A DNA stretch of 64,000 nt from Artocarpus heterophyllus (Eukaryota; Streptophyta; Magnoliopsida; Rosales; Moraceae). Below are positions 35,993 through 45,625 of the stretch, in pieces; positions within the stretch are counted from its first letter, which is position 1, and every line of letters begins with the position of its first letter. The DNA lies in contig CM046333.1 of assembly GCA_025403435.1 (NCBI GenBank), forward strand, positions 37,159,521 through 37,223,520. The letters are read 5' to 3'. Under the pieces are notes generated by a model. It saw only the letters and a program-made list of their open reading frames with translations, did not search any database and was not told where the DNA came from. The position numbers were made by a program, and so were the translations under genes.

Positions 35993-38773
35993 ATGTAATG
36001 TCTGAAAAATTCAACAGTTTAAATCTAGAATTTAATTTGGATTTAAACAGTGAATTTTTTTAGTAATTCATATTTTGTTAAATATGACATAATGTAAATT
36101 ATTCACGATAAATTTTGATATGCGTTATGTGTAATTTTGTGTAACATGGAGTTTTTAAAAATTTACAAATTTTATGAGTTTAAACACTCAAAAATTTGTA
36201 AAATATTCTTAAGATGAAATTTGTGTCACATTAATTATAATTTTTGTGATATAAATTTATGAAGAATAAATTATTTTTAAAATTAGAAAAACCGTGTTGT
36301 AGTCTTGAACAGTGTATAAATTGTCTATTTACTAGTTAGTTAAACTGGTAAAAAATTTAGTGTTTACGATCCAATTGTTGTTGGAATACAATGTAGAGAG
36401 ACACTCATAATGGAATAGTACATAATGCAGTGTAATTATACAAAAAAAGTTCAAATACAGATAGATGAAGTACTGTGTTAGGAATTAGACAGCAAGGGTA
36501 AAAAAGTATGTCAGTGTAATTTTAGACTATTAAAGGAAATATCTCCTCAATTTTACATTGTAGTATAGGAAAAATACAGTGTAGTGTAAACTTAGACTAT
36601 GTAAAAAGCAAGTGGGACCCATTAAGGTGACACTCCAAAGGTGGAAAAATTGTCACATTTCCCCCTTGTAGAACTGGTTTTGTTGGGTGATTTGGAGCAA
36701 TTTTTAACTACAAATTAATCCTTTAGAGATGTCATCAATTGACTAAGGACTTAAGTGATAAAAAATTCCCATTTTTGTCTTCATTAAATTTTTCATGCAA
36801 GCTTGAAAACAAACCCATTTCCTTCATAGAAAAACCAGCCACTCTTCTCCATCTCCTCTCAAATATTTTTCAACATACAGTCTCAAATCCACTTTAGAAG
36901 CCAGTTCAAGTATTGTGGAGCAAGAATTAACAACTTTGGAACTAGAAATCTTAACTTTTCTTAAGTGTTTTAATGATTTTGTTTGAGTTTTTGAGTAAGT
37001 TTTTTATGAGATTTGCTATGGGTATTGTCAAGAAGGGTTACCAAATTTTAAAGTCCTTAAATGGAGGATCAAAACCTTGGAAAATCTCTTGGTAAAACTC
37101 TAAACCCTAGCTTGGTAATGTTTGCTATTTTCATGAGTTAAGTGTATGGTTTGTATAATGATTGGACTATGGCATGCATAAAGAACACTATGGCATGATT
37201 GTTTAATGTTTTATATGTATGATGATGTGAATAGATGCTAGAAACTAGGGCTTTACTACTTAAAAAGAGAAAGTTTAACAAACTTTATCAATATTCAATG
37301 TTTAATGAGTTTTAAAAGAATCAAGGTTTAACAAACTTAGAGGCCAATTTATTTTCTAGACAAAACACAAGAATTATCGAAAACATCGAGATAAATGACT
37401 TTCATGAACAAAACTTTGTAAAATTTTAATTGGATCATATTGAAAAGCCTGAGTTAAAAAGGGCAGATTTAAAAATTGGCCAAAAACCCAACTGAAACAT
37501 TTAAATTTAGGGAAAGTTAAAGTACAAAAGTTGTAGATCTTGCAAAATCTATTATAAATTGTAAACAGTTTATGATAATTCTACTCGGATTATGAGTGAT
37601 GCATTTTACAAGAACAAAATTTCAAAATAGTTCTAATATGGAATATGGTTGGAAATAAAAAGATTTTGACTTGGGTAATTTTGAATGTTTTAATCCTTAT
37701 GAAAATCCGAGTACAATGGTATAAAATGATCACTTTTTGCTCTAGGGCAAAATTGTCAAGATTTTTATATTTCAGGTTAAAACTATAAAGTTTTGTTAAA
37801 CTAAATTTTTTGCAAAAAGGAAACTGATGTCTTGTTGTTTGCACCATTATGAATAAGTAAGAAAATGCAGGTTTTTGACTAAAATGAGTTTAGAAAGTTT
37901 TATAAGACTCATCAAGGGCAACATTGTTATTTTTAGCAAAAAAGGCATAAACGAACCAAAAACGTTCAATGTAAGAAAACACCCCTTAGTGGGAATTTTT
38001 TTTTCATGACCTATTAGTGTTGGGATGATAACGTGAAATGAGAGGTTAAGTCATGTAATGCTCGAGTAACGTAAATTTTAAGTAAACCGATGGATAACAG
38101 AACTAAGTGTACAAGATGAGTGTTTAGTGTTTAAGTTCCATTATCGACAAATAAGTTAGTAATAAGGAAGTTAGTTAATAAGGGATTTCTTCCAAACAAG
38201 ACCTTTAGTTAATTAAGAGGGAACGAGAATTAGATACATTGCGAAATCTAAGTAAGTCTTAGACCCCACCTATGACATGGGCAAAATGGTTTTCAAAACA
38301 GATTATTCATGTTATTTTAATGTATTTATTATGAACACTACCACGTTATCAAGCATCATATATGGTATGTCACTATAATTAAAGCACTAAAAATTTATTC
38401 ACCAGATAAGAAAAGCTAAGAAAGTGTCGTACCAGCCTTCCAACTTAAGGGAAGTATCATGTTAAGTATGTTATGGTTTTGGTGTTATGATGACCCATAT
38501 GTGCACTTGGTACGTACGCTTGGGCTCTTAGTTCAAGACAAATTATGATAATAAATTAATGTTTGTAATTAAGCATAATTTGTATCATGTATAAAGTTTT
38601 AGAAAGAAAATATTTTGTGGGTTTCAGTTTGGACTTACTAAGCGATAGCTCACCTAGTTATATCATGCTATGGGAAATCTAGCTAAGAAGTCAGAGTAGT
38701 TATTATTGTTAAGTTGGAAATGGTGGTTAAGTAATGTAAAGACATAGGCATGGATACCGTTGTTGAAAAGTTC
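35993..38773 (+). repeat. Old LTR-like repeat, first copy
   Basis: It is related along its length to the second copy (38774-39040 continuing at 47984-~51230). Shared landmarks include ATTGGACTATGGCATG, the block near TAAAACTCTAAACC, AAGTGTCGTACCAGCC, and the same order of A-rich segments. Identity is low and indels are many. It ends where the next TGTGACACCC starts, so the two copies are nearly head to tail. Probably the LTR or LTR-leader of an ancient gypsy element. The boundary at 35993 is approximate. Confidence 0.5.
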
Positions 38774-39040
38774 CTGTGACACCCAAGCATTTTTAGTGCA
38801 TTATAAATGCAATAATTAAATGATTGTGTTAAGCAAAATACGTGTTACAAATATTATTTTTTTAATATGATTTTTATGAAAAATTTCATAAAAGTGAAAA
38901 TGAGATTTTCAAGGTTAAAAATCATGCCATAGTCTTATACAAGAAAGGAAGAATATGAAAATAAGTTTGAAAACTTAACGGTTGTAAAATTTATTACAAC
39001 AAATGTTAAGACAAAAAATATAGTTTAAGGAGAATATTGT
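38774..39040 (+). repeat. Old LTR-like repeat, second copy, part before the insertion
   Basis: It starts TGTGACACCCAAGC, an LTR-type start, and is interrupted by the LOG-carrying element after ATTGT. It continues at 47984. Confidence 0.45.
39036..39040. repeat. Left 5-bp target duplication of the LOG-carrying element
   Basis: ATTGT here and at 47979-47983 flank the two LTRs exactly. Confidence 0.93.
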
Positions 39041-41391
39041 TGTGACACCCGTTATTCTCCTAACGGGTATTGAGGTAATTAAATTAATTTTTAGTGTATA
39101 AAAAAAATTGCTTCATTTAAATTTATTTTATAATATTTATTTTTATCTATTTTTAAATTTTCTAAAATTCTCCTATATTTATTTAGTATGATTACTAAAA
39201 AGCCTTAGAACTTCTAATAAATCTCAAAAATGTCATATTGGCATTATGTGTGTTAAAGTCTTTAGATGAGACATAAGGATATCTTTTCCAACTACTCTTG
39301 ACCCTCATTTTCTTTATTTCCTCCGTGACATGCTTCAACATGTCTCCTCTATAATTGTTTCCATCACTTCTCTTCAAAGACTTCATCTTTTCTTCCTTTC
39401 TCTTCCACGGTTCCCACACTCTTCTTCTCATTTCTTTGCTGAAGCAAAATACTTAGAGAACTTCTTCAAGGCAGCCATAAAAATCAGCCACCATCACCTC
39501 CATTTGAGCAAGAATTTCAGTCATACCGAAGTAAAGGAACCTGTTTTGAAGCCATTTTAAGCTTCCAACTAACCATAATCCGAGGTTAGAATCTTATGAA
39601 CAAATTTAGTCTTTCATTTATAAATTTTCTTTTATACTAAAGGATTATTCAAATTTGCGTTCTTAAACCTAAGTATATGTTTGTTGCTATTTTGGAGCAT
39701 ATGTATGAAGTCTAAGTGTATATGCCCTAGACAGAAAATTTATATTGTTAAACTTTGTAATACCCCTATGAGCAGTGGTTATTTCTTGAAATTCTAAGAT
39801 TAAATTAAAATGAATTTTATGAATTGGTTTGCATATTTGAAAAGTAGCATCCTAGGCTTTCTAACGAGCTATCATAAACCTAAATCGGAGTTGTATTTTA
39901 TTTTCTAAGAATTATTCAATTTTTGTATTGGAAACTAGTAAATCTGCCAGTTTGTTATGGTATACCAGCTGCTAACCTGAACCAAGAACCCATCTTTGCT
40001 CACCACCTAATTCTTTAATGTCTTGCAACCTTTCCAATATTATCCTAAGTGATTGATGAATCTTATTAGGGACTAAAACATATAGATTACTTGTTCACAT
40101 TTTATATTGTGTTAAGACAAAAATTGTTTACTGTGGTATTCAAAAGAGATTTATATAAAAGCTTTAATGGCATACTAGTAAGATAGGTTTAGACATGATT
40201 TATTTATGAATGTAGTTGTATGTTGTGCTTTAGTTTTAATTGTCCTTATGCACGCCTTAGGATCAAGGGAGTATGGAGCTAACGTTAATTGATTCCAGGA
40301 TTAAGAGACTGTTGATAAGCTTAAAAGGTAGGGATTCTATTACTCATCTTTTGTGAGGTTTTTATAGAATTAAAATTGATTGTTTTGCCGCAATATATAT
40401 ATCTATGTTGAACTGATATTATATGATTATCACATATGAAACTATGACATGGACTCGTCTTGTATTGTACGGCGAGGAACATAATGAATTGACACATGTT
40501 ATAAATTGAGAAGCATGGTTAGGAAAACTAACTCTATTGATAATGATTCAATATAGAGAAATTGTGAGACATGAAGAGGGCGACGGTTACGTCCTTGGGC
40601 ATGAATACCCTAAAAGGTAAAATAGGGGGAAGGCGATGACGCTTCCTTGGGTTGAAAGTCCCAGAACACACTGTACAGGAATCGATTTGGTGAGGACTCG
40701 GGGCTTGATGTCCCCTCACCGGAACACCCTTGGAATGTTTATAGGGTGATCAAGTGCGCCCATTTGGGTTTCGATGAGTTGAGTGATACTCAATTTAACA
40801 TGGATACCTAGGAACAATGATGATTGGTAATATTTGTATAAATGTGTAATTATGACACTTGGTAATGATTAACTACGGTATCCATAAGATGTGATCATAA
40901 TAAACCTCATAATCTGAAATATGATGTGACTTACTAACCATGCAGATTTTAATGTGGTAATGATAGAGGTGAGTAATGGCTTTCTCTACTGAGCATAGTG
41001 TCGCTCATTCCCTTATGTTTATATCTTTTCAGGACTCACTAAGTGTGAGGTGGCTACGAGAAATATAGTTGAGGAAGTGATGTAACTATATTACATTGGG
41101 ACTGCTTCAATCGTTGAGAATGTTCTTCATGATAATGTAAGCATCAATTGTTACTTTCTGTGACTGTATTATAATGTGTTGAGGGTTAAAATGATGATGA
41201 CAACAGTTTATATTATTAAATTTAAGGTGCTACATTAAAACTGTGGTTTATTTGTCGTTTATATTTTTATTTTTGAGTTGAGAGTTTTCATTTAAGTCCC
41301 GGGCAAATTTTAATCTTTAAGGTTTTACTTTTATTATTTATTTTTATTTTATCTCATTAAAAACTGTTAACCCCCATATAGGGGCGTTACA
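39041..41391 (+). repeat. 5' LTR of the LOG-carrying element
   Basis: 2351 bp, from TGTGACACCC to GGGGCGTTACA. Near the start ACCCGTTA and TAACGGGT form a perfect 8-bp stem with a short loop (39047-39068). Short ORFs inside it recur in both LTRs but have no domains. Confidence 0.93.
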
Positions 41392-41398
41392 GAATTTT

Positions 41399-41411
41399 TG
41401 GTATCAGAGCC
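41399..41411 (+). other. Primer-binding site of the LOG-carrying element
   Basis: TGGTATCAGAGCC, complementary to the 3' end of initiator-Met tRNA, seven bases after the LTR. Confidence 0.88.
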
Positions 41412-42849
41412 TAGGTTCGGTTAACCTAGGGAGTGTAGCACCACTTTAAAAAAATATACTTTTGAGATGGTTTTGAAGCTGAATTTTCATTGTCATCATC
41501 AAAATGAACCTTCACATTGATTTATACAGTCTAGAAGGATGTAACATGGAAAGGCCATAGAATGAAAATATTAATAGTTATATGAGTACAATAATTATAT
41601 AGAAGGAAAGTATTAATAGTTATGAGGGAATGATAATTATATGGAATGAGTTTATAAGTAGAATGCGTATGAGAGATTCGTATAATATTAGGATCTATAA
41701 GCATATCTAATTCGTATAAACGATGAGAAATTCGTATAGATAAGAGGATTTAAGAGCCTTTTGTCTCGTGAAAAACAATAAGAAATATAAGGCTTGATTT
41801 ATTGATTTTAAAGTTTGACATAGATATGCCAAATTTTTCGTAATTGATTCAAACCTAAGTAATGATTATGTGTGGATTCGATGGAGCACATAAGTGTCAA
41901 TGTCTTTTCTTAAAAGTTCTATATATTTGAGGAATATGATATAAGTTGGGAATCATGGTATTGAATCTTGAGAGAGATAAATGTTAGACTTTTGGTCTGT
42001 TGAGACTGTGTAAAGTCTAAAATGCATGAATCTCAAAATTGGAATATTTCGTTACGTACATTGTATTTAAGTGTATCAGTGAATCTTTTGGTTACCTAAG
42101 GTTTTGTTATATGAGGAAATTATATATTGTATAAGTAGAATTGTGGGGATTGTAGATGTTCTTAAGTAGTAACATCAAGTGTCTTTGTTCATTGATATGG
42201 TCTATGTTGAAAGACGTAAATCGTATTGATTTCAAGGTTAGTCACATTCTAAACCCTTGGTAGCAATGATGATGAATCCATTGATAGATGTTAAGTATTA
42301 TCAATAACATATGGGTGTATGCATTGTTCAATAAGGTTTTGATTAAAACAAAATTATTTGAGTTGCTGGATCATTCAGGAAGATCCTTGTTGTCGTTAAA
42401 TTAGATTTGTTGTTTATAGTTAACTTTATCTATAGTGGGCTTTGAATTGGGTTTAAGATTCATACAAATTGGTTTTCAATTTTATGTTTGTTATTTAACT
42501 CGTTCTAAATGTGTTAAGGCCCGAAACAACCTGACAATTTTCAACTAAGAACATTTGGGCCTAGTTCAAATCTTAAATCAGTTTGATTCACACTGTCTCT
42601 CCCACGTGGTTTCTATACGTGTCATATACAGTGGTTTAATCATTGTTTACATATACGTTTACTGTGCATAGGAGCTTATTTCTCCGAGTTCACTTTTTCT
42701 CTCTTAATTTGTTATTTTCTCTCTAAATCGCAAATCCTCTTCTTTTTCATTAAAAATTCTTCTTTTCCTCTAAAAGAAGAAGGAATTCTAGGATTCTGCA
42801 ATTTACTATCTTAATTTTTCCTTTCTATTTACTCTTCTTTCATCTCATC
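41412..42849 (+). other. Non-coding leader of the LOG-carrying element
   Basis: No ORF of note and no gag similarity. The last 200 bases before the first ORF are strongly pyrimidine-rich (CTCTTCTTTC runs), resembling a plant 5' UTR. This suggests the ORFs may be expressed from an internal promoter or as a spliced or long-leader transcript; this is inference. Confidence 0.5.
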
Positions 42850-43371
42850 ATGGACCCAAAGTACCAACACCTGAGAAAGTATTTCCCATCACTCTCCCAA
42901 AAGATTCTTAGAAAGAAATACAAGGCTAGAATTACTCGGTTGTGGATTCTTATGCGTTTTGGTATCCCTTGTGATGTGAGAATGTTGATAGAGGGGAAAA
43001 TCCGTCCGAGTGACTTTAGTCAAGATGTCGGTTTACCAGGAACAGGTACCAGTCGTAGTGCAATGAAAAGAAGAGCTCGTGCCATCGTGGTCACTTGTAA
43101 CAAATGTGGAAGACAAAATTGTAACGGTAAATGTACTTCACCTGGTTATATGTCTACGAATAGAGAGGATAAAATAAGGTTTTGTAGGGATGGACTTTCA
43201 AAAGAGAACTTGGATAGCATCCATCCTCCTCTCCACGGTCACCCTAGTGGATATGTTCAAGGAGCTATTTTTAAACTCTGGCCTAAATTTTATACAGAAA
43301 GACAACGCCTCAGGAATATGGTATTTCTAGATCCTGTTTGCCAAGCCATAAGAAAACTGGATGGGGAATAA
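42850..43371 (+). CDS. Basic Cys-rich protein, resembling plant-virus nucleic-acid-binding proteins (173 aa)
   Basis: An intact single-exon ORF with its ATG in a good context (ATCATCATGG) after a pyrimidine-rich leader. Seen in the protein: a basic N-terminus (about residues 9-30), a hydrophobic stretch ITRLWILMRFGIPCDV (28-43), a basic patch MKRRAR (72-77), and then a Cys cluster C83-x2-C86-x4-C91-x3-C95 followed by SPG. The order of hydrophobic helix, basic patch and Cys finger is that of the nucleic-acid-binding proteins of carlavirus-like RNA viruses (Viral_NABP family), though the finger spacing is shorter. The likeness is from memory of the family and not from a search. A host Cys-rich protein is the alternative. 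No function is assigned; RNA or DNA binding is likely from composition. It lies 643 bp upstream of the LOG-like ORF, on the same strand, inside the retrotransposon. Confidence 0.7.
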   Translation: MDPKYQHLRKYFPSLSQKILRKKYKARITRLWILMRFGIPCDVRMLIEGKIRPSDFSQDVGLPGTGTSRSAMKRRARAIVVTCNKCGRQNCNGKCTSPGYMSTNREDKIRFCRDGLSKENLDSIHPPLHGHPSGYVQGAIFKLWPKFYTERQRLRNMVFLDPVCQAIRKLDGE

Positions 43372-44014
43372 GTCATCGCACTATAAAGGTTATTTAGTCT
43401 TTGCTTATTTGAAGCAGTTTTAGTTGATGTTCAACAGTTTGTGTTTTTCTTTTACTCAGAATATTTGCTTTTGTGTTTGAAATAATTGTGATTATTAGAT
43501 TGATACAGTAAGTGTTAATATCTTATTTAATTTATGATTTTCTTAAATATATATATAATAAAATATATTATCTTATCAGACACATTACATACGGTACAGT
43601 AATATGTTTGAATTTTGAAAAACTTATCCAGATATTTCAAGATTTGTGTCTCAAATTTCAAAAGTTCTACAGTATTTGTCGTTTATATTAAATTTCTCGA
43701 CTTGGTGTATATTTGTCAAAAAGTCTACAGTTGCGTCAAGACGGTCTTCTGTCGAATTGTTCTCAATTGTCAAAAGTTATACAATTAGAGTCTAATCTTT
43801 TTCAAAAAGTGAATCAGATTTTCTGAAAACTATCAATCACCTTATCTTACTTTCTTATCCGCACAATATTTTGTTTAAATCTTTGGATTACCTTTTCATT
43901 ACCTACTCGTCTATCTCTTTAGCCCTTTTTGTATATTTCTCATCTTTAAAATCTCATATAGAACCCGAAGTCTAAGTGGAGCAGACATTAAGCAACCACT
44001 TCTATAAACCAAAT
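43372..44014 (+). other. Spacer between the two ORFs of the LOG-carrying element
   Basis: AT-rich and non-coding. Its end (43900-44014) has CT-rich segments again, like a leader for the second ORF. Confidence 0.45.
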
Positions 44015-44665
44015 ATGTCTACCTCCCAGTCCACGAAGAAAATAAAGAATGTCTGTGTCTTTTGTGGTTCCAGCTTTGGAAAAGATAAAGCTTATTTAGA
44101 AGCTGCAAATCACTTAGGGCAAGTCCTAGCACGCAAGAAGATTAACATAATCTATGGGGGTGGTAGTATAAAAATGATGGTAAATATGGCACTAGCAGCT
44201 AGGTCTAGCGACGCTACTGATGTAAGAATTTGGCCTCATATTCCAGTTGAAGGAAACCTTTGTAAGGAAGCCATAGGTAAGGGAGAAGGAGTCAGGAGTA
44301 TCCCTAAAAATTTTAAAGACATAATCTATAATTCTGATGCTTTTATAGCATTACCTGGTGGTCTAGGTACTCTTGAGGAAATATTTATAGTTGCTTGTGG
44401 GCAATTGTTGGGCTTTTATTCCAAACCTTTGGGTCTGCTGAACGTAAAGGGTTTTTATGACGGTCTTTTGAAATTTCTAGATTACGCTGTGGAAGAAAAC
44501 ATCACTACAGAAACGGAGAGACAAATCTTTGTCACTGCTTCAACAGCTGAGGAATTGATAGATAAAATGCAAATCATACATCCAGAATTCGACACTGCAA
44601 CATCCAAGCTTGAATGGGAAAGGGAAAGCCGGGAGCGGCCAATTGATTTGAATCTCCATCTGTAA
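44015..44665 (+). CDS. LOG-like (LONELY GUY) protein, intronless, carried by a retrotransposon (216 aa)
   Basis: LOG enzymes (cytokinin riboside 5'-monophosphate phosphoribohydrolases) release active cytokinin bases in the cytosol and nucleus. Seen here: VCVFCGSSFGKDKAYLEAA (13-31), a GGGS turn (48-51), SDAFIALPGGLGTLEE (107-122) with the PGGxGTxEE motif including its Glu pair, and KPLGLLNVKGFYDGLL. The length matches plant LOGs. I chose the first ATG, 44015; an upstream in-frame extension lacks an ATG. Plant LOG genes have several introns; this has none. Differences: GGGSIGLMG reads GGGSIKMMV, and the conserved HxRKxxM before SDAF is replaced (Asn99 and Phe100 where Arg and Lys are expected). 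Arg of that motif is catalytic in LOGs, so the usual reaction may be lost or altered. The frame is fully open. Confidence 0.88.
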   Translation: MSTSQSTKKIKNVCVFCGSSFGKDKAYLEAANHLGQVLARKKINIIYGGGSIKMMVNMALAARSSDATDVRIWPHIPVEGNLCKEAIGKGEGVRSIPKNFKDIIYNSDAFIALPGGLGTLEEIFIVACGQLLGFYSKPLGLLNVKGFYDGLLKFLDYAVEENITTETERQIFVTASTAEELIDKMQIIHPEFDTATSKLEWERESRERPIDLNLHL

Positions 44666-45611
44666 TCTTTTTGTTTTATCTTTGGCATGTAGGCATGTGT
44701 GTCCATATTCCGTGTGTTACGAATAACCGTTTGCCTTGTATTCTGTGTTTCTTGTGGTACGTTGTTGTTCAATCTTTTAGATTCATTGAGCCTAATGCCG
44801 GGATGGCTGGATACGGAGTACTTGATGCTCTCGAAACGCATCCTTCTTAAGGTCCGATCTTTTGTTTATCGATGTTTTTGTATCCTCTAAGCATGCATGA
44901 TATGGATAGCTGGTATACGGAGTGCCTTGTACTCTCGAAACGTATCCGTATTATGTTTGTAATGTGTAATATTCTGTTAATATTATGTGGAAGTACCAGA
45001 GTCAGTTATGGGGATATTCCATATGAAATATGAGTATATTATTTGGGTTGAATGTTTGTGTCATGAGGATAGCTGTTTAATGAAAAATATGTCGGGTATG
45101 TTTGCAACCAGAGATTCCGCTTAATATCTCTATGAATAAGTTTAATGTATGGTTTTGAATAGAAGTGTTTGTGATATATGTTTTATGATTATGTTTTAGT
45201 TTATTAGTTGAGGTATGAAATCAAATATATTTGACTTTTCCTTACTCAAAAAGGAAAAGGAACCTAAAGATGAAGTATATAAAATTTCTCTGGCAATCTC
45301 CTTAAATGTGATTGTAAATCACAGTCCATGGACAATGAAGGACTGGAATCATGGTATGGTCAATATGTATGCCTGATCAGATTCTTAGACTATTATACGG
45401 TGTTACAAGTTGAAACTTGTCAGAAATACTCTCATTGAGGGATTTAGAATTTAGAGTAAGATTTATTATGAAAGTAAATAAGTGGAGTTACGATAACTTA
45501 AATTTGGAGGACAAAGAACATTAACGGTTTAGACTCAGAATTGGAATCATAGTGGAATCATAATTTTTACTAGTATTACTAGAATTGAAATTTCGAGGAC
45601 GAAATTTCTTT
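44666..45611 (+). other. Trailer of the LOG-carrying element
   Basis: Non-coding. Two worn copies of a segment with GATACGGAGT-A-CTTG and CTCTCGAAACG-ATCC lie about 110 bp apart (44809 and 44919). The chromovirus-type palindrome is at 45588-45607. Confidence 0.55.
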
Positions 45612-45625
45612 AAGGGGGGTAGAGC
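45612..45625 (+). other. Polypurine tract of the LOG-carrying element
   Basis: AAGGGGGGTAGAGC directly before the 3' LTR. Confidence 0.8.

Noticed and set aside
39195..39560. Opposing ORFs of 78 and 76 codons in the LOG element's LTR
   Set aside because: They recur at 45780-46145 only because the LTR is repeated. They overlap on opposite strands and show no domain.
41399..41411. tRNA gene at the TGGTATCAGAGCC motif
   Set aside because: It is a primer site complementary to tRNA; no cloverleaf can be built around it.
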